A stretch of 25,119 bases of DNA from Entrophospora sp. SA101 (GCA_958430865.1 CAUDNR010004076.1:41412-66530), one strand, 5' to 3'. Positions 7,541 through 17,061 are shown, numbered from the stretch's first letter. The notes: generated by a model from the letters alone, not told the origin. Numbers and translations: made by a program.

Positions 7541-9465
7541 TCATTCAAAAATTTCTTTACTACTACTACTACTAGTAGAATTTTTATTTATTATCGATTC
7601 ATAATCAAAACCACTAATAGTAAAATCTTCTACTTCAAACACCCAACTTCCGGTTGCTGGAGCAAATGTAATAAATTTTGTATTGGGTATATTCTTTAGT
7701 CTAAGGATATGTTGTTGATATTGAGAATCTTTTGGATCTTTTATTGGTTGACGAGTAAGTTTATTTATTGCCCAACACTCATCCAATGTGATAACAGCTC
7801 TTTTATTAAGACCACTTCCAACTGGTGGTTTATTAGAACCTTCTCCATAAACTGTACAATTTTTATCTTCAATGACAATAGTTTTACCAAATATTTGTTC
7901 TATGGGTTCAATTTCACTAAGATCCACTGGAACAGAATAAAGAATATTACCAACATTATATTTTCCAACCGTAAAGTCCTTGACTTGTTTTAATTCTTCT
8001 TTTGGCATTTTTTTAAGATCAGAAATTAATGGGAAACTGTAATAACCATACTTTTCTATTTTTGGTTTTTCGATTTCCTTTTTTTCTTTTTCTTCTTCTT
8101 CTTCTTTTTCTTTTTGAGTCTTGGCATTTGTACTGCCACGCCCTATACTGCGTAGAATTTGTGAACCTCCTGACTTGTTTTTTCTCTGTTGATAAAGCAT
8201 ATATCCACTTGCAACTGATGCTGCTAATAATAATAATGTCAATGGTGCTAATGCTACAACACTAGTAAATAATTTTTCAACCCTGTATGATATCTCTGTC
8301 ATGCTATTAGTTGCTACTGTCAAGTTATAATTTAATATGTCTATAATAGTCTCTGCAGTAATATTTGTAGTAGTATATTCAGTGCTGGTATTAGTAATAT
8401 AATCTGTACTAGTAGTAGAATCTGTAGTAGTGCTAGTAATATAATCAGTACTAGTAGTATATTCAGTGTCGGTATCAGTAGTATAACTTGGATTCTCAAC
8501 AGTGGTAGATTCTGTATTGACAATAGTGGTATAAATCGGACTAGTGACATACTCTTCAATATTAGTAGTAGTACACGGTACCGGTGTACACGATACCGGC
8601 GGTACACAATCATGTGGTATACATGATACCGGTACACACGCCACTGATGTACACGATACCGGTGTACACGATACTGGTACACACGCTTGCTGTGTACACG
8701 ATACCGGTATACACGGTTGCGCTAGACAATCCTCGCACGGACACGGTGGATCTGGGTCACAACAGGTGGTACCACAGGTCGTTTGAGGTGGTACGCACTT
8801 TTTTGGTTCTGGTGTTATATCACAACATTTGGAATCACAGGCGACCGTTCGAGTTGCGGAACAAATTAGACAACAGAATTCACCACAGAAGGTGCTGGTC
8901 ACCGCACAATCCTCTGGCTGTGCCAATGTCGGTGTCGGTGTTGGTGTCGGTGACTCTGGTTCTGGTGTTGGTTCTGGTGTTGTTTCTGGTGTTGTTTCTG
9001 GTGTTGTTTCTGGTGTTGTTTCTGGTGTTGTTTCTGGTTCTGGTGTTGGTTCTGATTCTGGTGTTGTTTCTGGTTCTGGTGTTGTTTCTGGTGTTGGTTC
9101 TGGTTCTGGTGTTGGTTCTGGTTCTGGTGTTGGTTCTGGTTCTGGTGTTGGTTCTGGTTCTGGTGTTGGTTCTGGTTCTGGTTCCGGTGTTGGTTCTGGA
9201 TCTTGCGGGTGTGATTTTACTATGATAATAGGAAAACAATTTTTTATAATAATAATAATAATAATAATTAGAAAATAATTTTTATAATAACATCCACAAA
9301 TTCAAAAATTTTAAACTTTTTATAAATTTGTTGATATTTTTTCATAGTTTAAAGTTTTTGAAATTGATGGATGACAGTTTCAATCAACATCAATTTATCA
9401 CCTTGATTCACGTATAACAATGATAAAACACAAATTAAGATTATGAATAATGTGAATAATTTCAT
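7541..9465 (-). CDS. Type I membrane protein with cytoplasmic Nup98-type autopeptidase domain (copy 2)
   Basis: Exons 9465-9402 and 9219-7541, joined in phase across a 182-nt GT-AG intron (CAAG|GTGATA), give 580 residues. Signal peptide at about 1-18 ([18 protein letters not shown]). Residues 25-115 are low-complexity Pro/Glu/Thr repeats (PEPTPE and TTPE units). About 126-238 is a Cys-rich block beginning [11 protein letters not shown] and passing into six-residue units such as CTPVSC and CVPVSC. Then comes a Thr/Ser/Tyr stalk, a membrane helix at about 339-361, a charged linker with a Glu/Lys run, and the Nup98-type autopeptidase domain from about 412, almost residue-for-residue the same as in copy 1. 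The cleavage motif is D553-F554-T555 instead of HFS/T. The open frame has no ATG before the Cys block, which makes the upstream signal-peptide exon necessary. Compared with copy 1, the outside is longer and unrelated in detail. The ligand and role are unknown. Confidence 0.85.
8570..8720 (-). repeat. Coding repeats of about 18 nt in the Cys-rich ectodomain
   Basis: Repeated GTACACGATACCGG-like units on the plus strand encode tandem CxPVSC hexapeptides on the minus strand. Such repeats can expand and contract and may explain part of the length difference from copy 1. Confidence 0.6.
8930..9200 (-). repeat. Coding minisatellite (12- and 18-nt units) for the Pro/Glu/Thr stalk
   Basis: About five units of GTTGTTTCTGGT (8976-9040) encode TTPE repeats on the minus strand. 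About five 18-nt units of GGTTCTGGTTCTGGTGTT (9095-9190) encode PEPTPE-type repeats. They are in frame with the signal exon and the Cys-rich block. No counterpart exists in copy 1, which goes from the splice junction straight into the Cys-rich part. Confidence 0.85.
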
Positions 9466-9835
9466 TTTGATAATTGAATTCATTTTTTTAATTTTTTTTA
9501 AAAATTCATTCTTATATATACAAATGGGAAAATACTTTTGGCATTGATAATGATAACTGTACAACGCATACATCCTCACTTCATTATTAATATTAACATT
9601 AATATTTCGTATTAACAATCAGTTACTACTAACAAAGTCGGCCAAAATAGACACAAGAAATTTTTATTTGGATGATTTGGCGCGCTATCTGGTACGTTAC
9701 TTGTTTATTTAAAAATTTAAAGATGTTTGTTTGTTTGTTGTTGATAAAAAAAGTTTTGTGCTACTAATTTCTGTGACCTTGACAAAAGGGATTTATTTAA
9801 AATGACCTTTATTTTAATATACGGGTCATGATCAA
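9466..9835 (-). promoter_or_regulatory. Conserved upstream region of copy 2
   Basis: 9550-9800 corresponds to 6715-6945. It holds the same GTACAACGCATACAT, GATGATTTGGCGC and TGTTTGTTTGTTGTTG blocks at the same spacing. It is a probable promoter and leader by position; no core element can be named with confidence. Confidence 0.45.
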
Positions 9836-10185
9836 TAGTTGCCCAATTCCCATTACTGTGTATAACTCATCATGAAGAACATTTTTAATAAAATTTCGAA
9901 TTTTCTTACAATTTAAATAATGATTGCTATATTAATTTATTTATATGTAATAGGTAGTGTATATCAAATCAAAACTAGTTTATTTATATATTAGATAGTA
10001 TTTGTATTAGATTCTGTTCAGTTCGAATTTTGTTGATTTGTTCGGGGCATTATATATAAATAATTTATTTAAAAACAAAACAATCTAAAATTTGCTATTT
10101 GCATCACAAGATGACACTCCACATAATTGATTGCCAGGGCGCTTTCTATTCTCATGTTGTGCGTGAATTTGGAATCTGCGTCAAT

Positions 10186-10213
10186 TTTGAAATTCACGCG
10201 CGTGAAATTCAAA
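10186..10213. repeat. 28-bp near-perfect palindrome centred on CACGCGCGTG
   Basis: The arms TTTGAAATTCACGC and GCGTGAAATTCAAA are complementary apart from one base pair. It is unusually GC-rich at its centre for this DNA. It could be a binding site for a dimeric regulator or a hairpin remnant of a transposon; nothing in the sequence decides between them. Confidence 0.6.
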
Positions 10214-10738
10214 TTAGCCAATCAGAATTTTGTATTCAAACACCCCACCCCAAAATTTAATTACTCACTCATATAATAATAATAATAAATAGTTGCTCTG
10301 GTTTCTCCTCCTGTTCTTGTACCTGATGTTAAAAGTCTGTAGCCAATTTAAAAAGGTAGTCAATATTGTGAAATAGTAACGGGATTCATTACCAGAATTA
10401 TTGTTACACAGATTAAATTTCAAAAATTTATCTTCAGTTTAATATCATCTAATTTCTTTATTTGTAAATGGTTATGTGTCCTTTTTGTTCTTATGATCAA
10501 GAAATATCAAAGAGGTATTTTGGCTATTAGAAACAGTAATGTTTAGACTACTTTTCATGATTAGTCATCAAATATGTTACTTTATAATTCATGGGAATGT
10601 CTCGAGTTAAAAAATATATGACTTTCAAATAAATAACTTTCAAATAGGTTACTTTTGACCATGTAGCTTTGTAATAATTAATTAATTAATTAATTAATAA
10701 TAAATAAAATAACATTTTTTAAATTATTGGATCCCCCG

Positions 10739-10800
10739 GCAACCCGTTTCCCGACAGGATGTTTCCCGACATCGATTTCCCGATAAGACAATCTCCCGAC
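10739..10800. repeat. Short tandem repeat with CCCGACA core, four imperfect 15-16 bp units
   Basis: Successive units read GTTTCCCGACAGGAT, GTTTCCCGACATCGAT, TTCCCGATAAGACAAT and CTCCCGACATC. GC-richer than its surroundings. Function unknown. Confidence 0.7.
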
Positions 10801-11134
10801 ATCTCAAAATTATGTAGTAAAATAGAAATTTAGAATTTATTCTTCTATATATATAAAATACAGCCGCGTTTCAACTATGCAATTTCATTTTTGAATATCT
10901 TATATGATAACCAATTTCTGTATGTGTTAACACATATTTTCTTATTTTTTGACATATTAAAAAAAAAAAGAGTTTTTGAAAAGAAGTTTTTGACAAAAAA
11001 GTCCGTGCAATAAAATTTACCTCAACTTTTATTTTATTTTTTTTTGCTTTTGTAATTATTTTTTTATTTTAATAAATAACTAAATTTCATTGATATTATA
11101 TAAATCAAATTTTTAAATCAGTTTTTAAATTAGA

Positions 11135-11409
11135 ATGACTGCATGGGAGGAAAATACTCTGCCCAAAACTTTTATGAGTATACCTATATCTTTAATTCTA
11201 GCTGATTATTATCTTGAAGCTGCATAATTTTGCAGAACGAACTAATTACCCTTGTCAAAGCACTGAGCCATCATCTACTAGAGAATGATGATTATGGCTA
11301 CGGTTGGTTCCATAACTTACAGAAGCAAACTCGTATGACAAATAACTCGGGTAATTCTCCTATAATCACAAAAGCAACCCCACAAGAAAAGGTATTTGCT
11401 ACACTATAA
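11135..11409 (+). other. Two short coding-like pieces, unidentified
   Basis: An ATG at 11135 opens 30 codons (MTAWEENTLPKTF, ending in EAA) closed by TAA at 11225. Directly after it, TTTTGCAG at 11228-11235 looks like a splice acceptor for an open stretch to TAA at 11407-11409. That stretch reads NELITLVKALSHHLLENDDY and then GWFHNLQKQTRMTNN. The base composition differs from the flanks and looks coding. No donor linking the two was found, so this may be the decayed end of a gene. No family recognised. Confidence 0.3.
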
Positions 11410-11449
11410 GAGGGACATGTCTACTTCAAGGGAGGCATCGCTTATAACA

Positions 11450-12010
11450 TCACATAGTTGTGCAATGTGTTTAAAAAATTGGAGTTTTTTACAATATATA
11501 TTGTATTAATATTAGATTTTAAAAGAATTTATATATACGTTTTAATAAAATTTCTTACATGGTATTTGAGTATCTTGAAAAAAAAAGCATCTAAATTAAA
11601 AAAATATCAATGATTTGTTATATAGTTGGGTAGCATTAACTATATGCAAAAATTTACAAACCTTTGTTTATAATATACATAGTTGTGCGATGCATTCTTA
11701 AATTTGAGTATTAGTATCTTCTCATCTAAATATTAATGGCATGTTAAATAAATCTTTATGAATGATATAGGATAAATTTTTTTACATAGTTGTGAAATAC
11801 GTTCTTAAATTTGAGCATCCTATCATTTAAATTAAACAAAAATATTGGTAGCATTAATTATAATAAAACTTACATATCTTTACAAATGATACACGATAAA
11901 TTTTCTACATAATGCAATGCATTCTTAAATTTGAGTATTAGTATCTTCTCACCTAAATTAAACAAAAATGTTGATGATTAAAGTAGCATTAATTGTATGC
12001 GAGAATAATA
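11450..12010. repeat. Degenerate tandem repeat, period about 107-121 bp
   Basis: Units start at about 11451, 11677, 11784 and 11905 with ACATAGTTGTGCRATG, followed by CATTCTTAAATTTGAGTATT, TCTTCTCATCTAAATTAAAC and GTAGCATTAA. The first interval (226 bp) equals about two diverged units. Non-coding. Confidence 0.75.
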
Positions 12011-12104
12011 TAATTTATAAACCATTCTAAATCATTGATCCAATATTAACTTCCAAATTGTGGTACAAATATTTAAACAGATTTGAAAAAAAAAATTTCA
12101 TTTA

Positions 12105-12862
12105 CAGTCAGACCTCATAAATGCGCGCTATGTCTTGATCCCAACCTCAGGACTTAGTGATAAATGCACACCCTCCATACTCTGGTATTTTTTCAGTCCC
12201 ACTCATATGAAAACTCCCTCCATAAATGCATCCCACGTGACTAATGTATAAAATTCATCGTGTAACTATATAGGATAAATTTAGAAATCATCGGCAAATT
12301 TTTGATTTGATTGGATAATTTCCAATATGTAATTTCATTACTTTGTGTCACTAAATGCTTTCATAAAATGCAAGTTGAAGAAAATATTGTCTGTGAGGTT
12401 CCAGATGATGATAAAATAATCAAAGAACTTTGCAGAAATATATAAAAATAAAATGAATGTACCTGCTGACAATTTTGAGAAGATGACATTAAGCCTTGAG
12501 GAAGCATTAAAGGTCTTGAAACTGTACATTCATTTTTATTACAGCAAGAAAAAATAATGCTACAAACAAATAAAATTGGTTAATAAAATTGAAAGATATA
12601 TCAATATAAAAAAAGTAAATTCATCAAAACGAACTACAATGGATAGCTATTTTAGTATTACTGTATTTAAAATATTGTGACCAATGAAATTGCTTCTCTC
12701 CATAAATGCACGCTGTGCCAAGTTTAGATAATTCAGTTCGCAACTATCTTTTTCAAAAAGATCCAACTGAATACCAGAAACAAATTGAAGAGTTTTTTAT
12801 TGTAACTGCCGTTCATCGTGTCCCTTGGTCCCAAGGGGGGTGCATTTATGGAGGTCTGACTG
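12105..12862. mobile_element. pogo/Tigger-like DNA transposon remnant, 758 bp, TA target duplication
   Basis: TA at 12103-12104 and 12863-12864. The ends are inverted: left CAGTCAGACCTCATAAATGC; right, read outward-in, CAGTCAGACCTCCATAAATG, differing by one gap and few bases. The motif CTCCATAAATGCA recurs inside both ends (about 12162, 12222, 12700 and the terminus at 12840-12855), as expected for repeated transposase-binding sites. The interior carries plus-strand coding traces (VPDDDKIIKELCRN; then NFEKMTLSLEEALKVLK at about 12469-12520). These resemble the C-terminal tail of pogo-type transposases, where a segment of this kind follows the DDE domain. No catalytic domain remains, so it is non-autonomous. 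Confidence 0.75.
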
Positions 12863-12945
12863 TATATTTTCATTGACATTTTTGATGTATCACATGATTA
12901 TATGTTTTTGCATGTTAAGGATTACGAATATAATATTTATTGCAG

Positions 12946-13060
12946 TGTTGACAAATGACTTGTGAAATGACCTAGACATATAATATTTTATTATTAATTT
13001 CATATACCAAATGACCTTGGTCATTTGAAAAACAGCAAATGACATTGTAATTTGTCAACA
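12946..13060. mobile_element. Small 115-bp inverted-repeat element
   Basis: The left end TGTTGACAAATGAC (12946-12959) and the right end (13047-13060), read on the other strand as TGTTGACAAATTAC, match in 13 of 14 bases. A perfect 9-bp-arm hairpin, CAAATGACC-TT-GGTCATTTG, lies at 13008-13027. Target duplication is unclear. It could be a MITE or a foldback remnant. A separate direct repeat of a TTGCAWTTATTT...TTTACAATAAAA block follows at about 13101-13185. Confidence 0.5.
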
Positions 13061-13364
13061 TATATGATGATAAATATGATTTCATATTAGTTATAGTTTA
13101 CAATCAAAGTGTTGCATTATTTACAATAAAACATTGCAACTTTTGGAACAAAATGTTGCAATTATTTCTTTACAATAAAATGTGGTATACTTTTGTCCAG
13201 CATAGCTTCGCCCAATCAATAATGGATATTTTCCATTTTAATATAGATTATTATAATTAATGTAAGCTGCATAAAATAATAAAAATAATAAATTTAATGA
13301 TTATAAACACTTGCTGATAACTCTTGTAATTTTAAAGATGTGTTTTTTCGATATTTTTACAACC

Positions 13365-13515
13365 TAAATTATCATCACCATCAACTGCAGTGAGAAATGC
13401 CCTTAATCCTGGATCCACACCCACAATCAATCTATTCCTGCGGATTCTTTATTGAGTGAATATATACCAGCCTTCATTCTGAAAGATCTTCATTCCTAGG
13501 TAACATTCTTTCTCA
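13365..13515 (-). pseudogene. Degraded TnpB/Fanzor-like nuclease fragment (RuvC-I motif)
   Basis: The minus strand reads KECYLGMKIFQNEGWYIF, then after a stop/frame break NRLIVGVDPGLRAFLTAVDG, then DDNLGCKN and a stop. A [IV]-G-[VI]-D-P-G-[LV]-R-x-F core with the first catalytic Asp is the RuvC-I signature of TnpB relatives, in particular the DPG form seen in eukaryotic Fanzor proteins. Only this motif and a short lead-in survive; zinc finger and RuvC-II/III parts were not found. The assignment rests on one motif and is tentative. Confidence 0.4.
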
Positions 13516-15666
13516 GTAGAGGGCAATTGTGGTTTTATAATGATTTCTAATATAATTATATTTTTAAAATTAAAAAAAATGATTTTTATCAAACAGACAT
13601 GAATGCTTTTTTCTTCTTTCAAATCTAAAATATATGAAATGGTGCTAATAAAACAATAATATTTTTAAATACAATTCATGATAAAATAATTACAAATCTT
13701 TTTATTTAAATTAAATATTTGATCATAAAAATCTTCTTTCCATAATATACTTTTACATTTATCGGGAAATTATGTTCTTGATATGATTATTTCCTTGTCT
13801 TTGTCGTTTATTTTTTCTTAAACTTTCCTCAGGATTTTTATTTCAATGAACACTGCTTTCATCAAAATCAGATACAGTATGATTGATCAACTAGGAAATA
13901 TCCAACTTGATATGAAGAAAGAGGAAGAATAAAGAACCTTTCTCATTGTCATTATTTTCATCAATCAATTCATATATACTCATCCCAAGTATCTAGTTAA
14001 ATTTCTTTGATTTTTAGAAATATTTATTTCACTCAAATCAAATTCCTTCCAGGACAAGTGATCCATAAATCTTCTATGCATTGTGCTGGATCATTCATAA
14101 AATCTTGTGAATTAATAATGCTAATTGTGAATATAATTTTTTAAAGCTGAAACAATATTCATTTTTATGTAGGTGTACCGGAACCCTCTTGTATATTTAA
14201 AGAAAAATAATTTTTATATCAGTCAAAACTTCATCTTTACACCATCCAAATCTCTGATTTGGTATAAATAATCTTCTTCTATATTCAATTCTATATTAGT
14301 TATAGTGGTATTCAAATATTTTCTCTAATTCTGGCTCAGAACACCCAATATTTATGATAAATATTCCAAGGGATTCTTCATTTTCGCCCTCCTTTATTTT
14401 TTATACCAGTATATAATATGCAAATTTCCTAAACTGATCTTTGAACAAGTTTTCTTCAGCATTAAGATAACCATCCAGTGCGTTGTGAAACATGACTTTA
14501 AACCTTTAAAAAATGCTCTTGATTCACACCTATAATCCTTTTGTAGTAATATAGTACACGAACAATATAATCTCAAGAATAATTGATAAAACATTGATTT
14601 TTAATCAATAGGGTTGTATCGGCCTTTGACATTTGTGTACAAAAAAATTTATAATTATTATTGTCAACGATTAATTTTTGGGGGAGAGAATTTAATCAAT
14701 GACAATAAAAATAAAGGATCAAAATTGAATGGGGTATTTATTTACCAGCGCATAGTTTTGGATGCGGTTTAATTATTTTCAAGTCTCAAGAAAAAAAAGT
14801 TTTTGCTAAAATACATGGAACTCGACTTGTTTATTATATACTGTATTGGACATAATGTTACTACTTACTCAACTTTGTTGATCAATACAAATTAAATAGC
14901 GCGCACGTTGAAATACATCGCAACAAAATATTAATAATAAATAAGATAATGCCAAGAAGAGAGTAACAAACGTCATTATTAATACTAAAGGTGTTGTGAA
15001 ATTCAATCAAGAAATTTGCAAAATTGATAACTTGGAATCTTTATTTGCTTAACTCAAAAAAGGTGATTTTAATAAAGGCTTTAATCTCGATTCGATTTAA
15101 TTTTAGTTGAAAGCTTTAAGATTGACGCAAAAGAAATAAAATAGCCCTTTAAATTAATTGTATCTAAGCACAACAAGTGACTTGATGACGTGCGAGTTAA
15201 ATAATCACAATTTTATGTTTAAAGTCATGGACACAAATAAAATGTATAATAAATAAATAAAATTCATGATTGTTTTATCTTTTTATAACATACTGGATTT
15301 TTAAATGGCAATCTTGGAATGAATGGATATCTGCGGATCGCATCGCTAATAACAAGGAATTTATAATGAAAATAACAAGCAGAATATGGCACTGCTGTTT
15401 GTTAATGGTAAATGTGAGTTTAATGATGAACAGTTTCAAAGGTAGTAACAGCATCATTAATTGGAATACATGGTGTTGGAATGTTCTCCTTCAACTTCTT
15501 TCTCGTTGGTTGGAATAAATGATGTTTATCCGTTGCCATCTCAACATCTACTTGTCATTCATTGGTTGATAATTTGTATGGGATCATCCAATCAAATAAA
15601 AAAAATAAAAAATTGGTCACATGAAATTGAATTTCCTTTACTATATTTATTACATATATAAAAATT
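13516..15666. other. Gene-poor stretch with decayed coding scraps
   Basis: No intact gene. Minus-strand scraps around 14540-14270 shift frame repeatedly (FHNALDGYLNAEENLFKDQF, then ENEESLGIFIINIGCSEPEL, then RRRLFIPNQRFGW), and MNDPAQCIEDLWITCPGRN appears at about 14094-14040. They may be one decayed gene, perhaps belonging with the TnpB-like motif further along the same strand, but this is a guess. 15260-15660 has overlapping short frames on both strands without recognisable products; its right end must include the proteasome-gene promoter. Confidence 0.4.
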
Positions 15667-17002
15667 ATGAGTCGTGGTAAGGAACTCTTTTTGTATTGTT
15701 AATGATTATACTAGCACCAGCAAATTTGATCTTTTTATTGTTGAAAATCCTTAGGTTCATCAGCAGGTTACGATCGTCACATTACAATTTTTTCACCAGA
15801 AGGAAGACTTTATCAAGTTGGTATGATGTTGAAAAGTGTAAAAAAAAAATTGAAAAAAGAAACTAAATTTAACTGTATAGATGGCAATTATTGATTTCGA
15901 ATGATTTTTTTTTAATGTAAAATAGAATATGCCTTCAAAGCAATATCAAATTCTGGTATAACATCTGTAGGTGTTCGAGGAGATGACAGTGTAGTAATTG
16001 TAACACAAAAAAAAGTTCCTGTAAGTTATCAATCTACTTTTTTCTCTGGATATAAATATAAATATATTAATTTTAAAATAATTAAATAATTAATTAATGA
16101 ATTAGGACAAGTTATTAGATCCATCAACTATTACACATGTTTTTCAACTAACACCATATGTTGGATGTGTTATGACAGGGTTGATCGGTAAATTTAGAAT
16201 ATTTAACATATTATTATTAATAATAAAAATGGTAAATTAGAATATTTAACATATTATCATTAATAATAAAAATTTCTTTATTTTAACGAATAAACTTAAT
16301 TTATTATTGAAGCGGATGCACGTTCTCAAGTTACTCGTGCAAGACAAGAAGGTGCTGAATTTCGATACAAGTTTGGTTATGAGATCCCAACTGATATGCT
16401 TGCAAAACGTGTAGCCAATATCAACCAAGTATACACACAGCATGCTGCTATGAGACCATTGGGTGTTTGTATGTTATTGTTTATTAAATATTATTTTAAA
16501 AAAAAAAAACTTTGAAATATACATTTTATAATAATATATATATATATATATATATCAGCAATGATCTTGATCGGATACGATGACGAGAAAGGTCCACAAC
16601 TTTTCAAATGCGACCCAGCTGGTTATTATGTTGGATACAAAGCTACTGCAGCTGGAGCTAAACAGCAAGAATCTTTAAATCATTTGGAGAAAAAACTTAA
16701 AAAAGATCCTAAGTTGAATTATGAAGAAACTATAGAAGTATGTTTACATTACACGCACACACATATATATATTACAGATAAATATTGTTATTATTATATA
16801 TTCAAATTAATTAATTACTAATTATATACGTATATAATATATATTATAGTTAGCAATTACTACACTTTCTACAGTACTATCTGCCGATTTTAAATCAACT
16901 GAAATTGAAGTTGGCGTTGTTACAAAAGATAATAAGAAATTTCGAACATTATCAGTTGATGAAATAGATAGTCATCTCCAACGTATTGTTGAAAAAGATT
17001 AA
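15667..17002 (+). CDS. SCL1: 20S proteasome subunit alpha-1 (alpha type-6, yeast Scl1)
   Basis: Structural subunit of the outer alpha ring of the 20S proteasome, which gates entry of unfolded substrates to the proteolytic beta rings; cytosol and nucleus. Seven exons in phase: 15667-15676, 15755-15820, 15926-16020, 16106-16187, 16313-16468, 16559-16737 and 16850-17002, giving 246 residues, the usual length. All introns are GT-AG; the one before exon 6 ends in a TA microsatellite. The N-terminal alpha-subunit signature reads [20 protein letters not shown] (residues 8-27). Other conserved stretches are [15 protein letters not shown] and RPLGVSMILIGYD, then [18 protein letters not shown] 15667 gives the [12 protein letters not shown] start typical of this subunit; the first exon is only 10 nt. 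Its stop codon lies 59 bp from that of the convergent TTC4 gene. Confidence 0.95.
16536..16556. repeat. (TA)n microsatellite at an intron 3' end
   Basis: About ten TA units directly before the TATCAG acceptor of proteasome exon 6. It replaces a normal pyrimidine tract. Confidence 0.8.
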
Positions 17003-17061
17003 AAAATTTTTAATAATAATATTAACAATGATAATAAATAAAATGATAATATTGATATAGT
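17003..17061. other. 59-bp tail-to-tail intergenic gap
   Basis: Separates the stop codons of the proteasome and TTC4 genes. It is too short to hold two separate 3' UTRs, so the transcripts very likely overlap. AATAAAATGATAATAT near 17035 could serve as a polyadenylation signal on the plus strand. Confidence 0.6.

Larger units (their letters stand above)
7425..9835. repeat. Tandem segmental duplication, right copy
   Basis: Counterpart of 4935-6985. Over the roughly 480 bp coding for the intracellular domain (7585-8060 against 5100-5575) I count about four single-base differences. The ectodomain part (8340-9219 against 5850-6275) cannot be aligned beyond its general Cys/Thr-rich character, and it is about twice as long here. 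Confidence 0.85.
9836..11134. other. Gene-poor stretch
   Basis: AT-rich with no convincing gene. It contains a 28-bp near-palindrome (10186-10213) and a short CCCGACA tandem repeat (10739-10800). There is also a short minus-strand coding-like piece near 10290-10345 (SGTRTGGETRATI) that I could not extend or identify. Confidence 0.4.

Noticed and set aside
8540..8930. Metallothionein-like reading of the Cys-rich ectodomain
   Set aside because: The cysteines lie in CxPxxC-type units with Pro, Thr and Val in a signal-peptide-led, membrane-anchored protein. Spacing is unlike CxC-dense metallothioneins, and disulfide bonding outside the cell is more likely.
8930..9200. Regular repeat array that could suggest a CRISPR locus
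   Set aside because: Units are 12-18 nt with no unique spacers, code in frame within a eukaryotic gene, and the window has spliceosomal introns throughout.
8584..9278. Several plus- and minus-strand open frames rich in Val-Leu, Gly-Ser-Val or Arg-Thr
   Set aside because: The minisatellite is free of stops in every frame. Only the minus frame that joins the signal exon to the Cys-rich block gives a sensible protein.
15270..15661. Overlapping short open frames on both strands upstream of the proteasome gene
   Set aside because: No family resemblance, no splice-consistent extension, and opposing frames shadow each other. Most likely promoter and leader DNA.
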